Both the position numbers and the translations under genes were made by a program. The notes below the pieces were generated by a model. The model made no database searches. It was not told the origin of the DNA and saw only the letters and a list, made by a program, of their open reading frames with translations. Below, piece after piece: positions 43,847 to 52,308 of a DNA stretch of 64,000 nt. The DNA lies in NCBI GenBank assembly GCA_015061885.1, contig SUVS01000005.1, forward strand, positions 16,325 through 80,324. Direction: 5' to 3'. This stretch comes from Lentisphaerota bacterium. GTDB taxonomy: Bacteria; Verrucomicrobiota; Lentisphaeria; Victivallales; Victivallaceae. Numbering within the stretch: position 1 is the stretch's first letter; each line of letters begins with the position of its first letter.

Positions 43847-44227
43847 TTACTGCTGCTTTTCAGTTTGAGAGTTTGTTCTGTATTTTTTCAGATGGGGTTG
43901 TTTTTTCACCAACTCCCCCCAAAGCATTTCCGGTATTTTATCAATTACCGGACAGCGATCTATAAGTGACGGTTGTTCTTCCAGCAAAAAACACCATTCA
44001 ATATAACTGAATTTATGCAATGGTGCGATCCCGGCAAATTGGATGTTGTCGGTAATCAATCTGACCCACTCCAGCGTGGTAAATTCGCTCCAGCGGCGGC
44101 AATGGGCAGCCAACTGCGGGGTAAACCGTATTGCCCGTATCCACAAATCGCGGCATTCGGCTTCTTTTTTCAGGCATTGTTCCAAAGAGTCAATATCCGC
44201 ATTATTCAATCCGGCGTACTTATCCAT
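43847..44227 (-). CDS. Small W/QP-repeat protein, copy 2
   Basis: Identical in protein sequence to the copy at 42924, offset by 923 bp, with the same ATG (44227), Shine-Dalgarno AAGGA and upstream terminator hairpin. It lies upstream of copy 1 in transcription order and is separated from it by the boundary repeat and the second leader, so each copy has its own control region. Confidence 0.65.
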   Translation of the reverse strand: MDKYAGLNNADIDSLEQCLKKEAECRDLWIRAIRFTPQLAAHCRRWSEFTTLEWVRLITDNIQFAGIAPLHKFSYIEWCFLLEEQPSLIDRCPVIDKIPEMLWGELVKKQPHLKKYRTNSQTEKQQ

Positions 44228-44245
44228 GCTGTTCATCCTTACAGA

Positions 44246-44347
44246 ATAAAAAAAGGCACATTCCGAAAAAGTGCCCTCATCTACGTCTGCAACAACGCAA
44301 CAAATCCACACAAGATCGAAATGTGCCAAACCACACGGTTTGGGCAC
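44246..44347 (-). promoter_or_regulatory. Structured leader with terminator, copy 2
   Basis: Same structure as at 43323-43424, offset by 923 bp: hairpin 44323-44347 and intrinsic terminator 44246-44275 just before the gene at 44227. No base change separates the two leaders in this span. Confidence 0.65.
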
Positions 44348-44663
44348 ACCGATTCCAAAAATGGATTTGTTTACGCCATCTTTTAAGTTGCAGTTTTGAT
44401 GAGGACGTTTACAATCAGTTTGCCAAATCTTTTATCCGGTTATTTTTTTGTTTTTTACCTCAAATATTTTTTACAGAGATGCTCTATGCACCTGCTGTTG
44501 AATATAATTTATATTAAAACCCCGTAATTTCAAATATAATGCAACTTGAATTTGCAAAAAAGTGATACAAAATATCGCCGGAACAGTCTATTGGCAACAT
44601 TGTCTGCTCTACATCCGGCTTGAAGAGTGAAGATATTTACCTCTGTTGGCTTGTTGATACATG

Positions 44664-44709
44664 CTGAAAATACGAGTTTTCAAATCCCGTCTGCCGTTTT
44701 TTGTAAAAT
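44664..44709. repeat. Third boundary repeat of the tandem array
   Basis: 46 bp, starting with the palindrome TGAAAATACGAGTTTTCA (6-bp arms). It matches the repeats at 42819 and 43741 with one or two differences. The sequence diverges right after TAAAATA, marking the edge of the duplication. Confidence 0.85.
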
Positions 44710-44733
44710 ACAGCCGCACCGCCGGGGAACAAC

Positions 44734-44761
44734 TTGTATTTGTTTTTTGAAATGCTATATT
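44734..44761 (+). promoter_or_regulatory. Promoter of the glycosidase-like gene
   Basis: TTGTAT (44734-44739), 16-bp spacer, TATATT (44756-44761), 40 bp before the ATG and just outside the tandem array. Confidence 0.5.
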
Positions 44762-44800
44762 ATGAGAACACTTTCAAATTCTGAATCAAGGATGTTTTTT

Positions 44801-46846
44801 ATGGCAAAAGCAGAAATCACCTGGAGTCTGATGCACCCTACGGCATTGGATGTTGAATATATGAAAAAAGCAGTCAGCAAGGCTTCTGAATACCGGGTGG
44901 ACAGTTTTGAAATATGTGCCGAATGTCACAGCGACCTCGGCGGCATGGATGGTCTGACCGATTACAAAGACTACCCGGAAACCCACAAACATATCGACCT
45001 TGCGGGCATTGCAGACAATCAGAAAAAGCTCCGCGAAATCATCAATCTTGCCCACAGCATCAACAAACCGGTAGTTTACTGGCACCGCGAAGCAATGGTT
45101 CCGGAAGGCTTGCTCAATGATCTGCCGGCTCTGCTCGATGAAAACGGCGAATTTGATCTGTTGGGCAAAGCGTACGAAGAACTGCTCCGTTACAAGATAG
45201 ATTCCACTTTCAAAGCGTTGCCGGAACTTGACGGCATTGTTCTGACCTTGACCGAAGCAACTTACTCGGTCATCCACAACAGCAATACTGAAAAATTCCC
45301 GCCGCAGAAAGTCGTTGACCGCATGGTGCATATTTTTGCAGAGGAATTGCAAAAACGCCGCAAACGCTTTATCCTGCGTTCGTTCGGTTCGATCGCCAAA
45401 GATTACGAAGATATTTTAAATGGGGCAGCTGAAGCGGCAAAAGAATTCGGTTTTGAGATCGAAACCAAGATCACCCCCTACGACTTTGACCCGTTTCTGC
45501 CGGTCAATCCCTTTTTGAAAAAGCTCCCCGGTGCCAAACTCGGAGCCGAGTGCGACTGTCTGGGCGAATTTCTGGGTGCAGGTATGCTCCCGGCGGAAAA
45601 TGTGGAAAATATTGTAAAATATGTCCGCACCGGTCAAACCAAAAATGTTGACCGTTACACCCTCCGGCTCGACCGCATCGGCAACCGTATTTTTGATTGT
45701 TACGAAATAAATCTGTACGCTTACGAGCGTGCCATTGATGACAAAAGTGTTACTGCCGCAGATATTCGCCGCGAGTGGCTCGAAAAACACGCCCCGGCAT
45801 CCGCCCGGCAAGCCTTTCATCAACTTGGTCTGGAGGGTTTTGAACTCGTTAAAAAGACCAATTTTATTGACGGCAATGTAACCTTTCACCAGTTCCCCAG
45901 TCAATATACGACCAAATATCTGAAAGCGGGGTTTATTTTTGCGGTATTCAAAAACAATGTTGACCTTGCCAATGGCAGAGGCGTTTGGTCGATCCTGCAC
46001 CAGAACAGAACTCCCGGCCGCGATGCCATATTAAAAGAAAAAGAAGAAGCATGCACCATCGCAGAAAAAGCCCTGAAACTTTTAGCCGCTCTTCCGGTCG
46101 AACCCGGCTGGGAAGCTGAATACTTATGGCGTAAAAGAGTCTGGCAAAATGCACATGTGGCATCTACGGCGTTTCTCTGGCTCTGCAAGATAATCTGTGC
46201 TTATTTTGACGATATGGAATCCGGCAACGAAAATGCCGCAAAATTGAACGATGCCGTAACTTGCGGCAAAGCAGAGTTGAGCCGTCTTGCCGGATACGAT
46301 TTGAGTCAGGCAAATATAAAAAACACCGGATTTGTCAACGGATTGGATAAACACCTGTTCTTTGCGGCTTCGGATGTGGAAACGATTTATCTTAAACCGT
46401 TTTACGCCATATTCGGCTTGCTGCAGGAAGAATACGCCGTTGAATTTTCCATGCGTAAAAAATACACCAACAATGCTTTTGACAGCATTATCTGCGGCGT
46501 GATAACCGACGAATGGCGGATATGCCGCTACATGCATGCCAGTCATGTAAGTCAGGAAAACGGCGAATTTTTCCGCTACGCCGGCAATACGGTTTTCCCC
46601 AATGGTTATATAGAAATGACTCTGAACTGTCCGGCAAAAGCGGGCAAACTGCTGATATACGGCGATACTGCTGAAACCGATAAGTTTGTTGCAGAAATAA
46701 ACAACAGCGGCAAAACCATCGCCAGCTTTGACCGCAACGGCACAGCAGAATTGGCAATTCCATCGGGGCATAAAACCGTAAAAGTACGCTTGAGCAAAGC
46801 TCCCGGCATACATTACCCCCGTTTCCGGGCAATAACGACCGTCTGA
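44801..46846 (+). CDS. Cytoplasmic glycosidase-like protein, family unassigned
   Basis: 681 residues from ATG 44801 with AAGGA nine bases upstream; the reading frame is open further back, but that part lies in the tandem repeat. There is no signal peptide. The first 340 residues look like a TIM barrel: FEICAECHSDLGGMDGLTDY, KPVVYWHREAMVPEGLL, LPELDGIVLTLTEATYSVI (Glu after a beta strand) and GAKLGAECDCLGEFLGAGM. A helical middle and a beta C-terminal domain follow. The plan recalls alpha-glucuronidases of GH67, but I cannot confirm it. It is convergent with a sodium:solute symporter that could import its substrate. Confidence 0.6.
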   Translation: MAKAEITWSLMHPTALDVEYMKKAVSKASEYRVDSFEICAECHSDLGGMDGLTDYKDYPETHKHIDLAGIADNQKKLREIINLAHSINKPVVYWHREAMVPEGLLNDLPALLDENGEFDLLGKAYEELLRYKIDSTFKALPELDGIVLTLTEATYSVIHNSNTEKFPPQKVVDRMVHIFAEELQKRRKRFILRSFGSIAKDYEDILNGAAEAAKEFGFEIETKITPYDFDPFLPVNPFLKKLPGAKLGAECDCLGEFLGAGMLPAENVENIVKYVRTGQTKNVDRYTLRLDRIGNRIFDCYEINLYAYERAIDDKSVTAADIRREWLEKHAPASARQAFHQLGLEGFELVKKTNFIDGNVTFHQFPSQYTTKYLKAGFIFAVFKNNVDLANGRGVWSILHQNRTPGRDAILKEKEEACTIAEKALKLLAALPVEPGWEAEYLWRKRVWQNAHVASTAFLWLCKIICAYFDDMESGNENAAKLNDAVTCGKAELSRLAGYDLSQANIKNTGFVNGLDKHLFFAASDVETIYLKPFYAIFGLLQEEYAVEFSMRKKYTNNAFDSIICGVITDEWRICRYMHASHVSQENGEFFRYAGNTVFPNGYIEMTLNCPAKAGKLLIYGDTAETDKFVAEINNSGKTIASFDRNGTAELAIPSGHKTVKVRLSKAPGIHYPRFRAITTV

Positions 46847-46911
46847 AAATAACACTCTTTGCATACATTATGGTGCCGCAGGGCGGACACCTGTCTGCCA
46901 CCGCGATAGAT

Positions 46912-46952
46912 ATGGGAAAGTATGGTTGGCGGGCAATGCCCGCCAACAGCCG
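46912..46952. repeat. Decamer/hairpin element, second locus
   Basis: ATGGGAAAGT (46912-46921), a partial second unit ATGGT, then the perfect hairpin TTGGCGGGC-AAT-GCCCGCCAA (46926-46946) and CAGCCG. Same order of parts as at 14831-14900. It lies between two convergent stop codons and may act as a transcript end. Confidence 0.65.
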
Positions 46953-46988
46953 CTTGACGCTTCTGCTTTCGTTATGCCACGCTTAATA

Positions 46989-48680
46989 TCATTTGCCGGT
47001 TTTTACAGTTTTTGCCTGATACGCCGGATATGCCGGTTTGCCTTTTTTGAACACCGAAAAATCAGCCAATGAGGCATAAATCAAACTTATCACCACCAGC
47101 AGTATCACGGCGGCAGCTCTGGCGTATTTCCACGGAGTCATATCAATAACATTGGCGTTGTATTCTTCATAAGGCGTTTCCCGCGGTGCTATCTTACCCC
47201 AGATCACCATTGCCAGCAGCATCAGCACAAAGACTATTGCTACAAAGTGAAACTGCCCGATGACTCCCGCCCAGTCACTGAACGGCTTGACAAAATAGCC
47301 CAGCGCATTGAGTATGATCCCCCCGATAAGCACCGTATTGGCAGCTTTTGCCGGAACATAACGCGTGGTCATTGCCGCCACCACTACAGCCAGCAGCGGA
47401 ATAAAAGTCAGACCGTTCATGCTCTGCAAATACCCGAAAATGCTTCCGGCATTCATCAGCATCGGTGCGATTATTACGGATGCTGCTGCCACCAGAAAAC
47501 CGAATATCTGACCCATTTTGACCACTTTGCGGTCATCGGCGGATTTGTTTATCCAGCGTTTGTAAATATCCAGACTGAAGAGCGTGCATGTACTGTTGAG
47601 TACCGAGTTGTAGCTCGAAAGGATCGCCCCCAGCAGAACTGCGGCAAAAAATCCCTTCAACGGTGCCGGCAGTACCATGTTGACCAAAGCTCCGTATGCT
47701 TTGTCGGAAACCGCCATGCCGTTGGCATTCAGCGGTATATTCAGCGAGCCTTTCATGAAAAGCATGGCGGCAATAACTCCCGGGATCACCAGATAAAGCG
47801 GGCCCAGCAGTTTGAATGCTCCGGTAAGCAGTACGCCTTTCTGACCTTCGGCAAGGCTTTTGGCACCCAGTGTACGCTGAATTATCTGTTGATTGGTACA
47901 CCAGTAAAAGGTATGAATAAGCAATATGCCTGTAAAAAGTCCGAAGAACGGAGCCTCGCTGTCGTTGGCTCCGATACTGTTGTTGCGTTCGCCGCCTTCG
48001 GCAAAAAATGTTTGTACTCCTTTGGCAAATTCGCCATCGCCCAACGCCGAAAACGCGTAAAAACTGATAAGAAATCCGCCGATAAACAGCCCGATGCCGT
48101 TCAAAGTATCAGATACCGCGCAGGAATTCAGACCGCCGCAGAGAGCATAAGCTCCCCCGATAAGTGCCACTGCGATCACGAGCATATAGAGTTGAGCGAC
48201 CTCATTCTGCACTCCGATAAGCTGACCGAGATCCAATATGTCGATCATTCCTCTTGCTCCGGTATAAAGAATGATCGGCAGCAGTATTACTGCGTAAGAG
48301 AGCAGAAACACTCCATTGCAGATCGAAGCTGTCACCCCGTCAAATCTTCTCCGCAAAAATTCCGGCACCGTCGTGATCCCGCCTTTAAGAAATTTGGGCA
48401 GAAACCACAGTGCCATCAATACCAGAGCCACTACAGCCACCACTTCCCACGCCATGACTGCCATGCCTTCTTTGAATGCCGAACCGTTCAATCCCACCAT
48501 CTGTTCGGTCGAAAGATTGGTCAGCAGCAAAGACCCGGCGATCACCGGAAAAGTCAGACTGCGGCCCGCCAGAAAAAATCCATCCCGCGAAGAACTCTCC
48601 TGTTTACGGCAGATCAGGTAAGTACCCAAAGCCACCAGACCGGTAAAAAGCACAAACGAAATGATCGACACCCAAAACAT
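46989..48680 (-). CDS. Sodium:solute symporter (SSS/SLC5 family)
   Basis: 563 residues and about 14 transmembrane segments. Family marks are FFLAGRSLTFPVIAGSLLLT with NLSTEQMVGLNG (the unwound helix 1 and sodium site), GGLNSCAVSDTLNGIG and LGAILSSYNSVLNSTCTLFS (helix 8 sodium ligands). It is vSGLT-like in length and order, so a sugar or related solute is likely. AGGAGG precedes the ATG. Convergent with the cytoplasmic glycosidase-like gene and divergent from gatB. Confidence 0.92.
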   Translation of the reverse strand: MFWVSIISFVLFTGLVALGTYLICRKQESSSRDGFFLAGRSLTFPVIAGSLLLTNLSTEQMVGLNGSAFKEGMAVMAWEVVAVVALVLMALWFLPKFLKGGITTVPEFLRRRFDGVTASICNGVFLLSYAVILLPIILYTGARGMIDILDLGQLIGVQNEVAQLYMLVIAVALIGGAYALCGGLNSCAVSDTLNGIGLFIGGFLISFYAFSALGDGEFAKGVQTFFAEGGERNNSIGANDSEAPFFGLFTGILLIHTFYWCTNQQIIQRTLGAKSLAEGQKGVLLTGAFKLLGPLYLVIPGVIAAMLFMKGSLNIPLNANGMAVSDKAYGALVNMVLPAPLKGFFAAVLLGAILSSYNSVLNSTCTLFSLDIYKRWINKSADDRKVVKMGQIFGFLVAAASVIIAPMLMNAGSIFGYLQSMNGLTFIPLLAVVVAAMTTRYVPAKAANTVLIGGIILNALGYFVKPFSDWAGVIGQFHFVAIVFVLMLLAMVIWGKIAPRETPYEEYNANVIDMTPWKYARAAAVILLVVISLIYASLADFSVFKKGKPAYPAYQAKTVKTGK

Positions 48681-48762
48681 AATATGTTCTCCTCCTATGC
48701 AGTAAAAAATAATATGATGTCATAACTGAATATAACATTGCTGGAAAAAAAGTCAAGTCCGG

Positions 48763-48790
48763 TTGCAAAAATTATTCTTGGGTGTATATT
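48763..48790 (+). promoter_or_regulatory. Promoter of gatB
   Basis: TTGCAA (48763-48768), 16-bp spacer, TATATT (48785-48790), 45 bp before the ATG. Confidence 0.55.
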
Positions 48791-48834
48791 ACTTTCAAGT
48801 ATATAAATTACAACAATAAATCAAGGGTTTTCTC

Positions 48835-50283
48835 ATGTCAAATTACGAAGCTGTTATCGGTTTGGAAGTGCATTGTCAGGTACGCACTGCCAGCAAGATG
48901 TTCTGTTCATGTGCCAATACTTTCGGTGCGGAACCCAATACCCACACCTGCCCGGTCTGCATGGGCTATCCCGGCACTCTGCCCGTACCCAACAAAGAAG
49001 CCATCCGCAAGGCAGTCATCGCCGGGTTGCTTACGGAGTGCGAAATCGCCCGTTTCAGCAAGTTTGACCGCAAAAGTTATTTTTATCCGGATTTGCCCAA
49101 AAACTACCAGATCAGCCAGTACGATATGCCGTTCTGTACTGATGGGTGCATCAATGTCGGCGGCGAAGGCGTCAAAGGTTTTTCCGGCGATGAACTGCCC
49201 GCCAAACGCATCGGCATAACCCGCATCCATCTGGAAGAAGACCCCGCCAAGTTAAGCCATACCCGCGGAGCCAGCGGTGCAGACTACAACCGTGCGGGGG
49301 TGCCGCTTATTGAGATCGTTTCCGAACCGGATATGCGTACCGCTGACGAAGCATACGCCTACCTGACCACGCTCAAAGAGATAATGCAGTACGGCAATAT
49401 CAGCGATTGCGATATGGAAAAAGGTCAGATGCGCTGCGATGTGAATATTTCTCTGCGTAAGAGTTCCAGCGATCCCTTCGGCACCAAGATCGAATTGAAA
49501 AACCTCAACAGTTTCCGTGCCGTCCACCGTGCCATTGAATACGAAATGTGGCGTCAGGCACAGGAACTCGATGCCGGACACACCCTGCGGCAGGAAACCA
49601 GAGGCTGGAACGACGACGCCGGCGAAAGCTACCTTATGCGTACCAAAGAGCAGGCTCACGACTACCGTTATTTCCCCGATCCCGACCTGATGCCGGTAAC
49701 TTTTACCGATGCAGAGATCGAAGAATTCAAAGCCAATCTGCCCGAACTGCCCGCCGCCATGCGTACCAGACTGGTCGCAGGCGGACTTACAGAATACGAT
49801 GCAAGTGTTATCACTGCCGACCGCCATCTGGCAGTTTACTTTGATGAAGCGGCAAAGTCGGTCAAAAACCCGAAAATACTTGCCAACTGGATCATCTCTG
49901 AACTGTTGCGTGAACTCTCGGCGGCAAGTATGGATATAACTGAATCGCCGGTAACGCCCGCAAATATGGCAGAACTGGTCAATGCGGTCGATGGCGGCAC
50001 GATTTCCGGCAAGATCGGCAAAGATGTGCTTTCAGAAATGTTCACCTCCGGCAAAGGTGCCAACGAGATCATCAAAGAACAGGGTCTTGCCCAGGTCAGC
50101 GATGCCGGTGCAGTAGAAGGTTTTGTCGATCAGGCGATCGCCGCCAACCCCGCACAGGTGGAACAGTACAAAGCAGGCAATCCGAAAGTATTGCAGTTCC
50201 TCGTGGGGCAAGTCATGAAGCTCTCCAAAGGCAAAGCCAACCCGAAACTGGTCAGCGATATACTCGCAGAAAAACTTAAATAA
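48835..50283 (+). CDS. gatB: Aspartyl/glutamyl-tRNA amidotransferase subunit B
   Basis: 482 residues, normal GatB length. GatB is the kinase/amidase subunit that turns Glu-tRNA(Gln) or Asp-tRNA(Asn) into the amidated form within GatCAB. Visible: YEAVIGLEVHCQVRTASKMF, TCPVCMGYPGTLP, KSYFYPDLPKNYQISQYD, HLEEDPAKLSHTRG and the C-terminal YqeY-like helical domain ending KLSKGKANPKLVSDILAEKL. gatA and gatC are not adjacent. The next gene begins 15 bp later. Confidence 0.96.
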   Translation: MSNYEAVIGLEVHCQVRTASKMFCSCANTFGAEPNTHTCPVCMGYPGTLPVPNKEAIRKAVIAGLLTECEIARFSKFDRKSYFYPDLPKNYQISQYDMPFCTDGCINVGGEGVKGFSGDELPAKRIGITRIHLEEDPAKLSHTRGASGADYNRAGVPLIEIVSEPDMRTADEAYAYLTTLKEIMQYGNISDCDMEKGQMRCDVNISLRKSSSDPFGTKIELKNLNSFRAVHRAIEYEMWRQAQELDAGHTLRQETRGWNDDAGESYLMRTKEQAHDYRYFPDPDLMPVTFTDAEIEEFKANLPELPAAMRTRLVAGGLTEYDASVITADRHLAVYFDEAAKSVKNPKILANWIISELLRELSAASMDITESPVTPANMAELVNAVDGGTISGKIGKDVLSEMFTSGKGANEIIKEQGLAQVSDAGAVEGFVDQAIAANPAQVEQYKAGNPKVLQFLVGQVMKLSKGKANPKLVSDILAEKLK

Positions 50284-50298
50284 CGGGATAAAAGTTCT

Positions 50299-52128
50299 AT
50301 GAGTACGGATCTTTTGACCGCAAGGCTGGAAAAGGATCTTCTGATCTTTGATGGAGCCATGGGTACAGAGTTGTACCGGAAAAACTTTTTTGTCAATGTC
50401 TGTTTTGAAAATCTGGTGATAACTTCTGCCGATACCGTGCAGAGTATCCACCAGAGTTATCTTGACAGCGGTTGTGATGTGCTTACGACCAATACTTACA
50501 GTGCCAATGCCAATAAGCTCTCCCGCTTCGGTCTGGCTGACAAGTTGCAGGATATTTGCGAAAGTGCAGTGAAACTGGCAAAAAAAGTTGCCCACAGCGA
50601 TACAATCATAGCCGGTTCCATAGGCCCGGCGGGTGAACTGTCTGAAGCGTATAAAAACACACCCAGATACGAACTTATCGCCGCACCGGCAAAGTTTATC
50701 GCTCATGCCGGAGCAGATTTCATTATCTTTGAATCGCTGGAAAATATTGAGGATGTGCAGGCAGTGGCAAAGCTCTCAAACGAGCTTGAAATACCTTATC
50801 TGGCAAGTTTTGCACTGGATGAAGATGCTTGCGGCGTAAACAGTAAAGTACCATTTGCCGAACTTTTGAGTACATTGCTTGATACAGCCAATCCGCCCGC
50901 GGCGTTGGGTTTGAACTGCGGCAACGGCCCGGAAGCCACACTCAAGTGTTTTGAAAAAGTACGCAGTTCAAGTTCATTGCCGTGGGTCATCCAGCCCAAC
51001 GCCGGAGAACCGCGGAAAATCGACAACCGCACGATGTATATGAACAGTCCGGAATATTTTACCACTTACGCCATGCGTTTTGCCAATATGGGTGCCAGAG
51101 GCATCGGCGGCTGCTGCGGTATCGGCCCGGCGGAAATCAAAGAGATGGCTCGTTCGGTACGCCCCTTTGCCCGGGGCAATGCAACAAGTGCCAAACCGGT
51201 CATCGAAATAGCTTCCGGTGTGGAGGCCATGCCGGAAATACCGCTGAAAGAACGCTCAAGACTGGGGCGGAAATTGGCCGGTAAAGAGTGGATAACATGT
51301 GTGGAAATAACTCCGCCGTGCGGATTTGACTTGACTAACGTTATAGAAAAAGCCCGGATATGTGCCGCCGCCGGAGTGGATATAATCAATCTGCCGGATG
51401 GTCCGCGTGCCAGCAGCCGCATATCTTCAATGATAACCGCTTTGGAGATACAGCACAATGTGGATATTGAAGCAACTTTGCATGTCTGTGCCCGCGACCG
51501 CAGTCTGATCGGGTTGCAGAGCGAACTTTTAGGCTGTGCGTGCGAAAAGATCCGCAACTTGCTTTTCATCACCGGCGACCCGCCCAAACTGGGCAACTTT
51601 CCTGCCAGCAGCGGGGTCTTTGATGTCGATGCCGTCGGCATGACCGAAATGCAGAAAAAGCTCAATATGGGTATTGATCTCGGCGGCGGCTCGCTGAAAA
51701 TGCAGACTGCCGCAGTGATCGGCGTAGGTCTTGACCCCAACGCCATAGATCAGGAGCGGGAATACCGCCGGATCTGTCAGAAAGCCGAAGCCGGGGCGGA
51801 TTTTATTGTTACCCAGCCGGTTTTTGATCCGGAAAAACTTTTGAGTTTCCTCAAACGCATTGAGCATCTGCATTTGCCTGCAATCGCCGGAGTGTGGCCG
51901 CTGGCAAGTTTGCGTAATGCCGAATTCATGCGTACCGAAGTACCCGGCGTGGTCGTGCCTGACAGCATAATGCGGCGGATGGGTTCACGCATAGATAAGG
52001 ATGAACAGAAAGCCGAAGGTATAGCCATTGCCCGCGAATGTATAGAAGCGATCCGTCACGCAGTTGCCGGAGTGCAGGTTAGTGCCCCGTTCGGCAATGT
52101 GAATACGGCTCTGGCAGTATTGAAATAA
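50299..52128 (+). CDS. Bifunctional homocysteine S-methyltransferase / methylenetetrahydrofolate reductase
   Basis: 609 residues. The N-terminal half (about 1-300) is a homocysteine-binding methyltransferase domain: LIFDGAMGTELYRKNFF, with zinc Cys ligands in ALGLNCGNGPE and IGGCCGIGPAEI. The C-terminal half (about 330-600) is a MetF-like FAD-dependent reductase: GKEWITCVEITPPCGFD, NLLFITGDPPK, GADFIVTQPVFDPEKL. The fusion links methyl-group formation to methionine synthesis and is common in Firmicutes and PVC anaerobes. It is 15 bp after gatB with no obvious functional link. Confidence 0.93.
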   Translation: MSTDLLTARLEKDLLIFDGAMGTELYRKNFFVNVCFENLVITSADTVQSIHQSYLDSGCDVLTTNTYSANANKLSRFGLADKLQDICESAVKLAKKVAHSDTIIAGSIGPAGELSEAYKNTPRYELIAAPAKFIAHAGADFIIFESLENIEDVQAVAKLSNELEIPYLASFALDEDACGVNSKVPFAELLSTLLDTANPPAALGLNCGNGPEATLKCFEKVRSSSSLPWVIQPNAGEPRKIDNRTMYMNSPEYFTTYAMRFANMGARGIGGCCGIGPAEIKEMARSVRPFARGNATSAKPVIEIASGVEAMPEIPLKERSRLGRKLAGKEWITCVEITPPCGFDLTNVIEKARICAAAGVDIINLPDGPRASSRISSMITALEIQHNVDIEATLHVCARDRSLIGLQSELLGCACEKIRNLLFITGDPPKLGNFPASSGVFDVDAVGMTEMQKKLNMGIDLGGGSLKMQTAAVIGVGLDPNAIDQEREYRRICQKAEAGADFIVTQPVFDPEKLLSFLKRIEHLHLPAIAGVWPLASLRNAEFMRTEVPGVVVPDSIMRRMGSRIDKDEQKAEGIAIARECIEAIRHAVAGVQVSAPFGNVNTALAVLK

Positions 52129-52224
52129 CACGCTGATCCTGCCGACTATACGATCCATACTTGCCCGGTATGTCAAAAGCATTCCGGATAAGTGTGGATT
52201 TTTGCTATTTGCCCCTTAAAAAAA

Positions 52225-52253
52225 TTGCTAAAAGTACTAAAGCATAGTATATT
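52225..52253 (+). promoter_or_regulatory. Promoter of the proS-nifUS operon
   Basis: TTGCTA (52225-52230), 17-bp spacer, TATATT (52248-52253), 55 bp before the proS ATG. The leader shows no T-box. Confidence 0.55.
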
Positions 52254-52308
52254 ATACAGGTTACAATGTTATATTGGTTTTAACTGAAAATCATTTGGAG
52301 AATATATT

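Larger units (their letters stand above)
43741..44663. repeat. Tandem module, copy 2 (923 bp)
   Basis: Direct tandem duplicate of 42819-43740, one base longer. Its boundary repeat is 43741-43786; a third boundary repeat (44664-44709, CTGAAAATACGAGTTTTCAA then ATCCCGTCTGCCGTTTTTTG then TAAAAT) closes the array before unrelated sequence resumes. Sequence just before the first boundary repeat shows only weak similarity to the ends of the units. Confidence 0.9.

Noticed and set aside
42743..44710. The tandem duplication as a simple assembly artefact.
   Set aside because: The copies differ by an inserted base and substitutions, and the third boundary repeat joins different flanking sequence. An exact assembly loop would give identical copies. 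Long reads would settle it.
47247..48725. A 492-residue plus-strand open frame opposite the symporter gene.
   Set aside because: Antisense shadow: it is His/Gln/Arg-rich with no domain, while the minus strand has a clear SLC5-type transporter.
52129..52308. A T-box leader before proS.
   Set aside because: No T-box consensus (TGGNACCGCG-like) or antiterminator is visible; only a promoter is seen in this gap.
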